The notes beneath the pieces are model-generated. The model did not search any database. It was not told the origin of the DNA and worked only from the letters and a program-made list of their open reading frames with translations. The position numbers were made by a program, and so were the translations under genes. A stretch of 64,000 nt of DNA from Lewinellaceae bacterium (lineage in GTDB: Bacteria > Bacteroidota > Bacteroidia > Chitinophagales > Saprospiraceae), in the NCBI GenBank assembly GCA_020636255.1, contig JACJYE010000001.1, positions 673,501 to 737,500 on the forward strand. The letters are read 5' to 3'. Shown here piece by piece: positions 27,501 to 34,637 of the stretch. Every line of letters begins with the position of its first letter. The first letter of the stretch is position 1.

Positions 27501-29156
27501 GGCCTGGCTGTACTGTTGCTGCAGCTTGTTCAGCTCGTCAAGCAGGCTGTTTATCTCGGGGGGCAAGGGCGGTAAATGGATAGCCCCTGTGTTCTGGCTT
27601 TGGGCATCGGGGGCGGCCTGGCTTTCCAGGCGGACGGCCCACAGTTCACCGGTTTCTTCGGCTTTGAAGCCTGCTTCGTGGCGCGCCTCCCGAAACTTGG
27701 GGCCTATGTCGAGTTCGCGCCCCTGCAGGCGCTCGGAGAAGAAGAGCGCTTCCAGCCGTTCTTCGATCTCTTTGCGTTCCGGGCCGTTGGTTATCTCTGC
27801 TTCTTCTATGGCCTGGTTGATGGCGTTGAGTTGTTCTTCCAGGGCCTCTTTTTCAGCTTCTTTTTGCGTGATCAAGTCCTGGATCTCCAGTTCCCGGGCA
27901 TCTGCCAGTTCAGTTTCGACTTTTGCCAGCTTCAGCTCGGTGTCCCGTTTCTCCGTTGGCGTGGCGACTATAGTTACCCCATTATCCTCGTATGTGCCTT
28001 GTATGGGGCGAAGCTGGTAGGCCAGGTAAGCCGCCAGCGCTTCATGGCCGGTATCGGCAACAGTGACTGCCGTATCGGTAAAAGCCGGCGATTGTGCGAT
28101 TTTTTTTGTCGGATCGTCAGGGTCAGCGACGAGCAGGCTGGCAGGCACGACTTCGAGTTTGGCATAACAGGCCATTTGAGTAGGCATCCCGTCCTTTGAG
28201 ACATTGGCGGCGTCGGGCAGTGCCCAGCCGGCATTTTTTTCCAGAGCTGCCAGTTTTTCTTCCGCGCTACCCTTTCCATCCAGGAGTTTAGCGAGAAAAT
28301 CGGATGCCTCCTCGCGGTACCAACCGATCAGCAGATAGGTGACGTTGGCACTTACATCAGTAGTGATCTCGGTATCGTGAAAGCCAAATACAGATCGGCA
28401 GTTGGGATAAAAGGCGGCAAAGGTAGCTTCCCCGTAACCGACGGCCGTGAGTGTCTGGCCGTTCAGGCTGTTGAGGTAGCCTTCGCTTTGGCCGTAGCTG
28501 GGCAGCGTCGCGCTGTCGTCGAGTTCAATTTGCCGCCCCATATAGCGGTAGGGCTGCCGCCAGGCATTGCCGTCGAATCCGGTGAGCGGATAGGTAATGC
28601 TTTCCTGCCGCTCCAGCATACGGATGGCCTCGTTCTCCTTTAAGAGCCTTTGGCGCTCTTTTTCCTTTTCCGTTATATCTCCCTGTTCGCCGGCGATCTC
28701 ACGTTCGAGCCGAAGGATGGCCAGGTCGTTGTTATGCAACGCTATAGCCTGGCTTTCGATATTGTTTTCAATTTCCTGCTCTTCCGGCCACAGGTAGTCG
28801 CTTTCCACCAGCCACTTTTTATCGGCCAGCCCGCCGCCGGTGCGCAGGATGAGCCAGCGGCCGGGTACAGCGGGAAATTCTACGCGGGGGCGGCCGCCGT
28901 CGTTCACTTGCCTGCCATGCGTCAGGGCATCGGGCAGGGCCCAATGCAGGTGCAAACCGGCCCGGTAGCGTTGGTGCTGGTTCTGCAAAGGCTGAGAGAT
29001 GATGTTCTCACTGATGTGTGCGACGTCGGCATTGACGTCTCTTTCACCATCGAAAAAAGGCAGGCGGGAAAAATCGGCGGTGGACTCCGTCATCAAACTG
29101 TCCGCTCCAAGAAATAGCGCATCCATTTGGATGGGGACAATAAGCAACTTTGCCAT
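24570..29156 (-). CDS. Giant protein heading the five-gene cluster
   Basis: 1528 aa, first gene of the cluster and divergent from the ndpA-like gene. It starts MAKLLIVPIQMDALFLGADS with no signal peptide. Early conserved-looking text is RAGLHLHWALPDALTHGRQ and FPAVPGRWLILRTGGG. Three charged, Glu/Lys/Leu-rich stretches (about residues 125-185, 395-475 and 510-555) should form coiled coils. A later part reads ALVSILLDPRARVNAFTGIL, PAKEIGIPEEQY and VTFLTAPVLTPPEQI. From memory these phrases recur in large uncharacterised bacterial proteins, but I cannot name the family. Its place at the head of the operon and its size suggest a core structural component; this is inference. The ATG at 29156 is the first in frame, and no clear ribosome-binding site or promoter box was seen upstream. 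Confidence 0.78.
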   Translation of the reverse strand: MAKLLIVPIQMDALFLGADSLMTESTADFSRLPFFDGERDVNADVAHISENIISQPLQNQHQRYRAGLHLHWALPDALTHGRQVNDGGRPRVEFPAVPGRWLILRTGGGLADKKWLVESDYLWPEEQEIENNIESQAIALHNNDLAILRLEREIAGEQGDITEKEKERQRLLKENEAIRMLERQESITYPLTGFDGNAWRQPYRYMGRQIELDDSATLPSYGQSEGYLNSLNGQTLTAVGYGEATFAAFYPNCRSVFGFHDTEITTDVSANVTYLLIGWYREEASDFLAKLLDGKGSAEEKLAALEKNAGWALPDAANVSKDGMPTQMACYAKLEVVPASLLVADPDDPTKKIAQSPAFTDTAVTVADTGHEALAAYLAYQLRPIQGTYEDNGVTIVATPTEKRDTELKLAKVETELADARELEIQDLITQKEAEKEALEEQLNAINQAIEEAEITNGPERKEIEERLEALFFSERLQGRELDIGPKFREARHEAGFKAEETGELWAVRLESQAAPDAQSQNTGAIHLPPLPPEINSLLDELNKLQQQYSQAHFQLDALRELLFSDWYKYMMSTYPPQDSREDYPDIDEIGFFIRKEDITPLKNGLLNTGQLELQEVIRDDDSTTFTGATVRLNALTDPRLAHGSTPPEPDFSLSLTRVDGFQFELFEAVGLATFNPQRDALAAQLALCIRGLLDALATVNQTLADNDIPSRYALKKQIAPRYWQPNEPVLLISGAIAEPSLRFGQDGRQRPDGLLECMLEEIGSSGFLNDRDTMAALAEQVTPPPAGAIGSQMMEQQPWNPLLMEWEVEACPLQDGSNARDGDYQADYPIRNTLLQPNAVDLEVAPGQSQVVTGRNPNIYNGRSILTAQAQKGMEQRIRDYIEAFPDDPNRTALEDAQAQLATVSALSQSLSGFNQALLMLRESLQLPVEDPIGFANYQGFTDEVKELIGDSLKRAAQPLTDFMPIRCGELRLNQLRIVDTFGQYRQLDFFDPDDGAELLGTTLSPIEVSGLSSVVQIPLPMRLAQPARLNFRWLAAETADVEMNSIPDSSPICGWVLANFLDISLMVYDARGHSLGAIENERDGNLARWRPARGLGGITGPETADINPHLKKMIAFLRQQDAGFIEAFLIDTDSVMDTIEPETSEQQQAIALLMGRPMALVRASLDLQIKGVPAVHHGWNAFYRDRMDGDSVRETDNYTKARFTIRLGAEAQFNDGLVGYWAETADDGDYHYSDVFYLNAASSSSSVLQPLNDTAQYTAPLTQAIDDEPALVSILLDPRARVNAFTGILPAKEIGIPEEQYLEALQAIDVTFLTAPVLTPPEQISIPLPGEENYEWSWVEQETAGQYREIRSFRTIRKAVFTEQLTQILWRQLLRQKWILEDGGSFTPAEVNARAPLGTEFEHIEPDLDELARTLSPLEYSSFKAAVEANDGIGGRLWSLLFQPDTLWLQPLDGSDDPARIVGPKERAASAIWAEAEGEKGMELRVNFILEHYYQGIEAPSPHAAFFGQRQWIREGWLKLKPTESQ

Positions 29157-29389
29157 TGGGCTTCGGGATTAGGTGTTTAAAAGTATAAAGCGTTTCAGAA
29201 TCGACTGTCGGAAAGGGGAAATGTGATTATTCTGGGCTAGTATTTATAAAAGTAAAAAAAATATTCCGAGCCGGCTTAGATAGTGATCCTTTTTTTGCCT
29301 TATTAACAAAGCGCCGATGCCCAAGTAATGAAGTTTGAATGGGGCCCGGATGGCAGCATTTCATTAATTTGCACCTCAAAATCCACCTG
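29157..29389. other. Divergent control region of the five-gene cluster and ndpA-like gene
   Basis: This 233-base AT-rich gap must hold the promoters for both the giant cluster (leftward) and the ndpA-like gene (rightward). Around 29241-29275 it has a run of A and T (TATTTATAAAAGTAAAAAAA). TTAATTTG at 29364-29371 is a seven-of-eight match to the TAnnTTTG box for the rightward gene. No perfect box is seen for the cluster. Confidence 0.35.
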
Positions 29390-30421
29390 ATGACGCTCGA
29401 ACTACACCACCTCATCATCCATGAGCTCGAAAAGGAAGCCGACTCGGCCGATGCAAGCGTTTTCCTGACGGACGCAGTTATACCGGCTGGCGAAAAGGCC
29501 GAGCTCCTGCTCGATAAGCTCAACCGCACTTTGGCCCAGAAAGAGGATGTGCTCAGTGGTTACCTGAGCTCGCCTGAAGACGCCCTTTTCCCGGGGTATT
29601 TCCAGCATCTGCTCGATGAAGGCCTTGGCCAAAAGGCCTTTGTTACTTTTTCGCGGGAAACGATGAACGCCCTTCAACTGGCGCTGCAGGGGGTGGTGGG
29701 CGCCAAAGGCGGCTACCTGGTGTATGCTGATTATTCGGAATTTGATCAGCGCATGCTGGGCATTTTTCTGGTGCGCGATACGGAAGGTATCGTTTTTCGC
29801 AAAGACGAGGCTGGCGGGGCCTTCGAGTTGAATACCATTACCTACCTCAATACCGACAAGCTGGCCATGGCCTGCCGCATTCGTGTCGATCGATACGACG
29901 GTGGGCAGGGGCGCTGTGTCGAGCTGATCAAACACGCTAAAAGCCAGAAGGAGATCTCAGACTATTTCATCCATTGGGTGGGGCTGGAGCGCCCGGAGAG
30001 CAGCCGCGAAATGACGGCTTCTTTCCTTCAGATGGCCACTGAGCTACCCCTGCCGGAAGAGGCCGGTACGGGCCAGCAGATGGACGAAAGCCGCTTCCGC
30101 GAAAAGGTGTTACAGTTTGCCATGAGCAGCCCTCAGAAAACGATCAATGTCGGCCATTTTGAAAAGGAGTTTTATGGAGAAGCGCAGCCCGTCCAGCAAT
30201 ATATGGAGGATAACGGCCTGGCGCTCGACGAGGAATTCCGCTTTGACCGTAAGGCGCTCAGGGAGTTCTACAACTACAAAGTTTCTTCTGAGAAGATCTA
30301 CCTCTACTTCAATCGCGGCCACCTCAAGTCGGGCCAGATCGTGGTGGACGGCGACAGCATCACCATCCACAGCCCGGATCTGGCGGAGCAGATCATGGAT
30401 ATCATCGGGGATAATAAGTAG
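29390..30421 (+). CDS. Nucleoid-associated protein NdpA/YejK family
   Basis: A 343-aa protein related to the 37-kDa nucleoid-associated protein YejK/NdpA. Supporting text: LHHLIIHELEKE at the start, a middle with ARFMV-like features such as VYADYSEFDQRMLGIFLVRD, AMACRIRVDRYDGG and YFIHWVGLE, and the late region FRFDRKALREFYNYKVSSEK. The family binds DNA or the nucleoid; a clear biochemical role is not established. The start at 29390 (MTLEL) is preferred because it begins the conserved domain; an in-frame ATG at 29339 would add 17 unrelated residues. Its TAG stop lies inside the terminal repeat that follows. It is divergent from the giant cluster, and a functional link is possible but unproven. 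Confidence 0.82.
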   Translation: MTLELHHLIIHELEKEADSADASVFLTDAVIPAGEKAELLLDKLNRTLAQKEDVLSGYLSSPEDALFPGYFQHLLDEGLGQKAFVTFSRETMNALQLALQGVVGAKGGYLVYADYSEFDQRMLGIFLVRDTEGIVFRKDEAGGAFELNTITYLNTDKLAMACRIRVDRYDGGQGRCVELIKHAKSQKEISDYFIHWVGLERPESSREMTASFLQMATELPLPEEAGTGQQMDESRFREKVLQFAMSSPQKTINVGHFEKEFYGEAQPVQQYMEDNGLALDEEFRFDRKALREFYNYKVSSEKIYLYFNRGHLKSGQIVVDGDSITIHSPDLAEQIMDIIGDNK

Positions 30422-30481
30422 TGTTCAAAAAATAAGTGGCCTTTGCAGCTCAAAGGGTGGCCTCCAAACAAGCTCTTTAGT
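30418..30481. repeat. Chimeric repeat joining two repeat families
   Basis: Bases 30418-30437 read GTAGTGTTCAAAAAATAAGT, the left end of the inverted-terminal family. They run directly into the right part of the GGTGGCCTCCAAACAAGC hairpin family (30438-30480), nearly identical to 41675-41714. The whole gap between the convergent ndpA-like and DUF1080 genes is this repeat, and the stop codons of both genes (30419-30421 and 30477-30479) lie inside it. Confidence 0.7.
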
Positions 30482-31343
30482 ACCTGCAATCCGCCACCCG
30501 GTGTTTTACGTAATAGCTTTTGTAATTCTTCGCCTTTGGGTCCATGCAGCCCTCCAGGTTTAGCAGTTCGACGGTTTGGAACTCCACGGGGTGGCTTTCG
30601 CTTTGCAGGGAAATGGTGCCGCCCGTGAGCATCGTCCCGTCCGGTTTGGCCGCCGGGTCGAAGCCATTGACCACGCCGCCGCCTATTTGGGGTTGGGAAT
30701 AACTCAGCACCAACTCGCCGTTTACAAAATGCTGGATAAGGGAGTCGCCCAATGCCAGCACTTCCACGTTTACCCACTGGTCTCCGTCGTAGGTTTTGGA
30801 GCTGGAATTCACGCAGTGATCGGTAAACAGGGCCCCATTCATCACTACATGCGTACCGGGCGTACACAGGTTGGCCGTCGGGCGCTCGCCATCGCCTGTG
30901 CCACCCAGAAGCTGAACTTCGATGGAGATGGGGAAATCCTGGCCCAGCCCCATCGATTCGGCAGACTGGCCGTGGATCATCAGGCCGCTGTTGCGCAGGG
31001 CCCAGCCTGCGCCGCCGGGCGCCTGCTCGCCGGTGAAACGGTAAGTGGTGCGCAGGCGATAGTAGGAAAACGGCCGTTCGTAAAAGAGGTGCCCGAACTG
31101 GTTGTCGAAAGCCGTGTAACCATCATAGGACACTTTGAGGATGCCATCTTCCACCCGGAAAGTGTTGGCAAAATTGTCGCCCAGGGCGTGGCCTTTGATC
31201 TTGGGCACCCAGCCATCAAGGTTTTTGCCGTTGAAGAGGGGTTGCCATTCTTCCTGTCCGGCCTGTGATGCCCGTTTGCTGGCCTGGCAGCCGGACAGGA
31301 AGGCAGCAGCTAGCATTAGAATAACAAAGAGCTTGTTTTTCAT
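30477..31343 (-). CDS. DUF1080 lipoprotein (3-keto-disaccharide hydrolase-like)
   Basis: A 288-aa exported lipoprotein. The signal MKNKLFVILMLAAAFLSGC ends in a lipobox with Cys19. The mature part matches the DUF1080 (PF06439) beta-sandwich: WQPLFNGKNLDGWVPKIKGH at the start, YRLRTTYRF, RNSGLMIHGQSAESMG, FPISIEVQLLGG, and a late ISLQSESHPVEFQTVELLNL. The family is related to concanavalin-like lectin/glucanase folds, and some members hydrolyse 3-keto-glycosides. The C-terminal 30 residues, with Cys pairs (LEGCMDPKAKNYKSYYV and VADCRY), form a small extra tail. The start at 31343 is fixed by the signal peptide; a longer in-frame start at 31478 would destroy it. Confidence 0.85.
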   Translation of the reverse strand: MKNKLFVILMLAAAFLSGCQASKRASQAGQEEWQPLFNGKNLDGWVPKIKGHALGDNFANTFRVEDGILKVSYDGYTAFDNQFGHLFYERPFSYYRLRTTYRFTGEQAPGGAGWALRNSGLMIHGQSAESMGLGQDFPISIEVQLLGGTGDGERPTANLCTPGTHVVMNGALFTDHCVNSSSKTYDGDQWVNVEVLALGDSLIQHFVNGELVLSYSQPQIGGGVVNGFDPAAKPDGTMLTGGTISLQSESHPVEFQTVELLNLEGCMDPKAKNYKSYYVKHRVADCRY

Positions 31344-31381
31344 GAGGAGGCGGTTGAACAATGGTACAGATTTTAAGAAAC

Positions 31382-31771
31382 TTAGCGCCGGGCAAAATAC
31401 GCCATTACGCCCGGCATGAGCGTGAAAGTAAGAATAATGAGCCCTAAAAAGGCATAAACGGATTGGATGATGTGCCAATAGCCTATGGCCATGACCTGCA
31501 CATCGATCCAGAAGATGAGCATAATGCCCAGATAAAGGCTATATGTCCAAGCCCAATGCCTGTCGGGGTAGATGTTCAGTGCGCCTGCCCAGCGCCAGTT
31601 GGGGCGCGCCAGCAGGCCGTAGCTGATAAAAGCAGGGAAAACACCCAACAGGAAACCAAGAGCAAGGCCGGGGATGAGGAAATCTTTGAAAGGAGAACCT
31701 TCCAGCAGGGCAGGCGACATTTGCAGGAGCGTTCCCGACGGCTCGATGATGAGGCTGAACCCTCCAAGCAA
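31382..31771 (-). CDS. Small integral membrane protein, N-terminus probably truncated
   Basis: 129 aa with three to four predicted membrane helices. IIEPSGTLLQMSPALLEGSP and FKDFLIPGLALGFLLG match a widespread uncharacterised membrane family in which, from memory, one more hydrophobic helix precedes the PSG motif. Here an in-frame stop lies a few codons upstream, and the only start covering the motif is a TTG at 31771, five bases before the end of the ompA-like gene. The nearest ATG (31720) would cut into the motif. The junction coincides with a half copy of the hairpin repeat at 31761-31779, so the missing helix may have been lost by rearrangement there. It may be a decaying gene. Confidence 0.6.
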   Translation of the reverse strand: MLGGFSLIIEPSGTLLQMSPALLEGSPFKDFLIPGLALGFLLGVFPAFISYGLLARPNWRWAGALNIYPDRHWAWTYSLYLGIMLIFWIDVQVMAIGYWHIIQSVYAFLGLIILTFTLMPGVMAYFARR

Positions 31772-31779
31772 GCTCTTAA
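31761..31779. repeat. Half copy of the hairpin repeat family
   Basis: CCTCCAAGCAAGCTCTTAA differs by one base from the right arm of the hairpin at 41697-41715. The stop of the ompA-like gene (31776-31778) and the putative TTG start of the next gene lie within it. Confidence 0.5.
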
Positions 31780-32906
31780 TTGCTGATCACCCTGAATTCC
31801 GTACGCCGGTTCTTGGCATGTTCTTCTTCGGTGCAGGGCACCCCGTCGATGCACTTGTTGACCGGTTTGGATTCGCCGTAACCCCGGGCGACCAGACGGC
31901 GGCGTTCGATGCCTTTGGATACCAGGTAGTCGACTACTGCCTCGGCGCGGCGCTGCGAGAGGTCGAGGTTGTAGGCTTCGTCGGCCCGGCAGTCGGTGTA
32001 TGAGCTGATCTCTATACTGATCAGGGGTTTGGCCTTCATCAGCTTGAAGATCTTTTCATCGATTACGCTCTTGGAGTCTCCGGTAAGCCGGGCGCTGTTG
32101 AAGTCGTAATAGATGGGCAGCACGTTGTAATCGACCAGGTCGCACTGGATCTCTTCCCAAACCGTAAGGCCGCCTTTCTCTTTCAGCCTGCGAACGGTTT
32201 CGGCGGTGTAGACGGCCGGCACTTCAACTTCCTTTACCGTAGCATCCTGCACGAGGACGCGGCGGGTATAGGTTTCGTAAACAGGAGGGATCTCGATCGT
32301 ATCCACCCGGGCTTCACTTGACAGCACCTGTTTGGTAATGGAGACGGTGTTGCCTTTGCTTTGCTGCGTTTCCACGGTGGCGTCCCGCATCAGAGTATCC
32401 ACGATGACCGATTTCTTTTCGGCGGGGTGTTTTACGTAGCAAAGCACCATACAGTCGCGCAGGTCGGGCGAGCTGCAGTTTTCGGTCGATACCTGATATT
32501 CATAACGGGCATAGGCGGGCTTGACTTCCACTTCGGCCGTAGATACAGCAAACTGAGCTTCCTTCACCTCCAGTTCACTTGCAGGTTCCTCGATCAGAAA
32601 ATCTTCCACAACGGTTTTATACTGGGCAGGCACATAGACGAACTTTTTGGTGCCTGGTTTTACCAGTACTTCCACCTGTTCGTCTTTATAGGCCGCCGGG
32701 ATCACCTCCAGCTTTTTATGAGCGGGTTTTACCAGCACTTTCACCTCTTCGTTCTCCCAGACATCGGGGGTAACGCAGCGCACGTAACACTTCCCCTCTT
32801 CCGGGTTTTCAGGCAGGCCCTGGGCTAAGAGGTTTAAGGACATAAAGCAGAGTAATGAACAGTAGAACAGGCTCCTCATAGTGTTGATGTTAAAGTAGTT
32901 TTTCAT
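31776..32906 (-). CDS. OmpA family protein with repeat-rich N-terminal region
   Basis: A 376-aa outer-membrane or periplasmic protein. After a signal peptide (FYCSLLCFMSLNLLAQG) come repeated units of the type VKPAHKKLEVIPAAYKDEQV and VLVKPGTKKFVYVPAQYKTV, then a coiled linker and a C-terminal OmpA peptidoglycan-binding domain: VLPIYYDFNSARLT, IEISSYTDCRADEAYNLDLS, QRRAEAVVDYLVSKGI, ARGYGESKPVN and KNRRTEFRV. The last domain anchors the envelope to peptidoglycan. The repeated N-terminal units are common in Saprospiraceae-like OmpA proteins as I recall them. Starts at 32906 and 32879 both give a good signal peptide; 32906 is chosen. The stop lies in a repeat remnant. Confidence 0.88.
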   Translation of the reverse strand: MKNYFNINTMRSLFYCSLLCFMSLNLLAQGLPENPEEGKCYVRCVTPDVWENEEVKVLVKPAHKKLEVIPAAYKDEQVEVLVKPGTKKFVYVPAQYKTVVEDFLIEEPASELEVKEAQFAVSTAEVEVKPAYARYEYQVSTENCSSPDLRDCMVLCYVKHPAEKKSVIVDTLMRDATVETQQSKGNTVSITKQVLSSEARVDTIEIPPVYETYTRRVLVQDATVKEVEVPAVYTAETVRRLKEKGGLTVWEEIQCDLVDYNVLPIYYDFNSARLTGDSKSVIDEKIFKLMKAKPLISIEISSYTDCRADEAYNLDLSQRRAEAVVDYLVSKGIERRRLVARGYGESKPVNKCIDGVPCTEEEHAKNRRTEFRVISN

Positions 32907-33056
32907 GATTGGATCGTTATACAAGTCAAAAAGGCACCTATGGGAATGTGCCAAAATTGATGTTCTTTTGGACGGGGAATACTAATGTGCAGGGATCGTA
33001 GCCAATGGCAGGTTGGAAAAATAATAATTTCTGTATTAAAATCATGGATTTGACCA

Positions 33057-33575
33057 ATGAATAGCATAAAAAGCATCGGTATTATCATCGGATTAAGCTT
33101 ATTGCTCACCGCTTGCAATGCAGGGCGCCCCACGGTAGCCACACAGAAACCTCCCATACCGCACGAGCTGGACGAGCGGCTGGAGCGCATTCGCATGACG
33201 GGCCTGGACGGCAAGCCTTTAACCCTGGATGCTTTTGCCGGCCGGCCCGTTTTCCTCAATTTCTGGGCCAGCTGGTGCGCGCCCTGCATCAGCGAAATGA
33301 GCACGATCGAAGAAGTACACCGGCTATACGGTGCGGAAGTGGCCTTCCTGGCCGTGAGCACCGATAGCCTGGCCGCTATCCGGCAGTTCCGGGAAACGAG
33401 AGGTTTCACTTTTACCTTTGCCCACCTGGAAGGCGGCTACATCGATGCCTATGTCGTCAAACTGCCCACCACGCTGCTCATCAGCCGCGAAGGCAAGCTG
33501 GTATTCGAAGAGGAAGGCATGCGCGTATGGACATCTGAAGCCCTGCGCCGGAAAGTGGAGGAGATTGCCAGATAG
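33057..33575 (+). CDS. TlpA-like thioredoxin-fold lipoprotein
   Basis: 172 aa. The signal MNSIKSIGIIIGLSLLLTAC ends in a lipobox with Cys20, so the protein should be membrane-anchored outside the cytoplasm. The thioredoxin fold shows FLNFWASWCAPCISEMSTIE with the redox pair C-A-P-C, and the cis-Pro stretch VVKLPTTLLISREGK. TlpA/ResA-type proteins reduce disulfides in exported proteins or support cytochrome maturation; the substrate here is unknown. It is divergent from the ompA-like gene and convergent with a lipocalin-like lipoprotein. Confidence 0.88.
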   Translation: MNSIKSIGIIIGLSLLLTACNAGRPTVATQKPPIPHELDERLERIRMTGLDGKPLTLDAFAGRPVFLNFWASWCAPCISEMSTIEEVHRLYGAEVAFLAVSTDSLAAIRQFRETRGFTFTFAHLEGGYIDAYVVKLPTTLLISREGKLVFEEEGMRVWTSEALRRKVEEIAR

Positions 33576-33593
33576 CGGCTTCGGCCACATGAA

Positions 33594-34424
33594 TTATTCC
33601 ACCCGCGTATAATACTCTTCGATCTTGCCGGTTTCCCCGTTGATCGTAACCACGGCTTTCTGTTCGAACTTGCTGTCGGTGACGGTGTAATCATAGGGGA
33701 TCTCCAACCCTGCCAACCCAGGCTCCCAGGTGCCTACGATGATCTTCTCCGTGTATTTGCCGTCCCTGATCTCCCAGGTGCCGAAGACCATGCCGCGGAA
33801 GCGGCCTTCCTCGGGCTGGAAGGTGACTACGTAAAAGTGCGTCGGTGTGATGAGCTTGTACAGCACGTCTCCATTTTCGAGCTCTGTAGGTTCCTCCGCA
33901 TCGCCGTAGGCGGCCAGGGTGGAGCGCCATAGCCCACTGGGCGAGCCGGCCGCTGCGGCCGTATCGATGGAAAGCCCTGCATACTCATAATCTTCGGCCA
34001 ACTGAAAATCGGGCTCGCCTGGTGTCGTCGAGGCCATGGTGCCCCGCTGCTCGAACTTCCCGTCCTTCACCTGGTAGTTGAAGGTGTAGGTAACGCCTAC
34101 ATTGGTGGAATCCCAGGTAGTGAACGACAGGTCTTCTGTAAGGGTGTCTTTCACGGCGGTGTAGGTGCCGCCACCGGCCATGATCAGGGTATCTGCTGCT
34201 TCGTCGTACGCCAGGAAGATGAAGTGCTGGCCGGTGTAGAACTTGTATTGCACGAAATCAGGCGATACCATGGCCGAGGAATCGGTGGGGAGCCAGGCCG
34301 TCATTTTCCAAACACCCGGCAGGGGGTTGGTAAAGGCCTCTTCTTTTTCTTGTGGTGGAGCTTGCTTACAGGAAAACATGATGGAGAAGCCCAAAAGGGC
34401 CAGAATGAAAATTGGATTTCTCAT
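33594..34424 (-). CDS. Exported lipoprotein, two lipocalin-like repeats
   Basis: 276 aa. MRNPIFILALLGFSIMFSC is a lipoprotein signal with Cys19. The mature part contains two similar halves, each opening with a G-x-W motif (LPGVWKMTAW and SGLWRSTL) and followed by beta strands ending in FGTWEIRDGKYTEKI or an equivalent, as in small lipocalin-like domains. No enzyme motif is visible, and the ligand and role are unknown. It is convergent with the thioredoxin-like gene, with only 18 bases between the stops. Confidence 0.72.
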   Translation of the reverse strand: MRNPIFILALLGFSIMFSCKQAPPQEKEEAFTNPLPGVWKMTAWLPTDSSAMVSPDFVQYKFYTGQHFIFLAYDEAADTLIMAGGGTYTAVKDTLTEDLSFTTWDSTNVGVTYTFNYQVKDGKFEQRGTMASTTPGEPDFQLAEDYEYAGLSIDTAAAAGSPSGLWRSTLAAYGDAEEPTELENGDVLYKLITPTHFYVVTFQPEEGRFRGMVFGTWEIRDGKYTEKIIVGTWEPGLAGLEIPYDYTVTDSKFEQKAVVTINGETGKIEEYYTRVE

Positions 34425-34637
34425 TTTGTAAATGGGTTAGGTGAATAAAATGATTTCAGTGGCAAAAGATAATACTATTTTTTTATGCCACCACAATAAT
34501 TATTTGGCAGAGAGGCCCGTAGCCCACTGATCAAAATCAATTCAGCGGCTGATGATCCTCATGGTGTAAGGCGCTGTAGAGCAATACATTGGTTTGAGGG
34601 GTATTGACTCAGGTTAACCATAATAAAACCAAACAGG

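Noticed and set aside
11691..29156. Complete extracellular contractile injection system or prophage
   Set aside because: No sheath, tube, baseplate, AAA+ or capsid gene is in the window; only a collar-type tip domain is seen.
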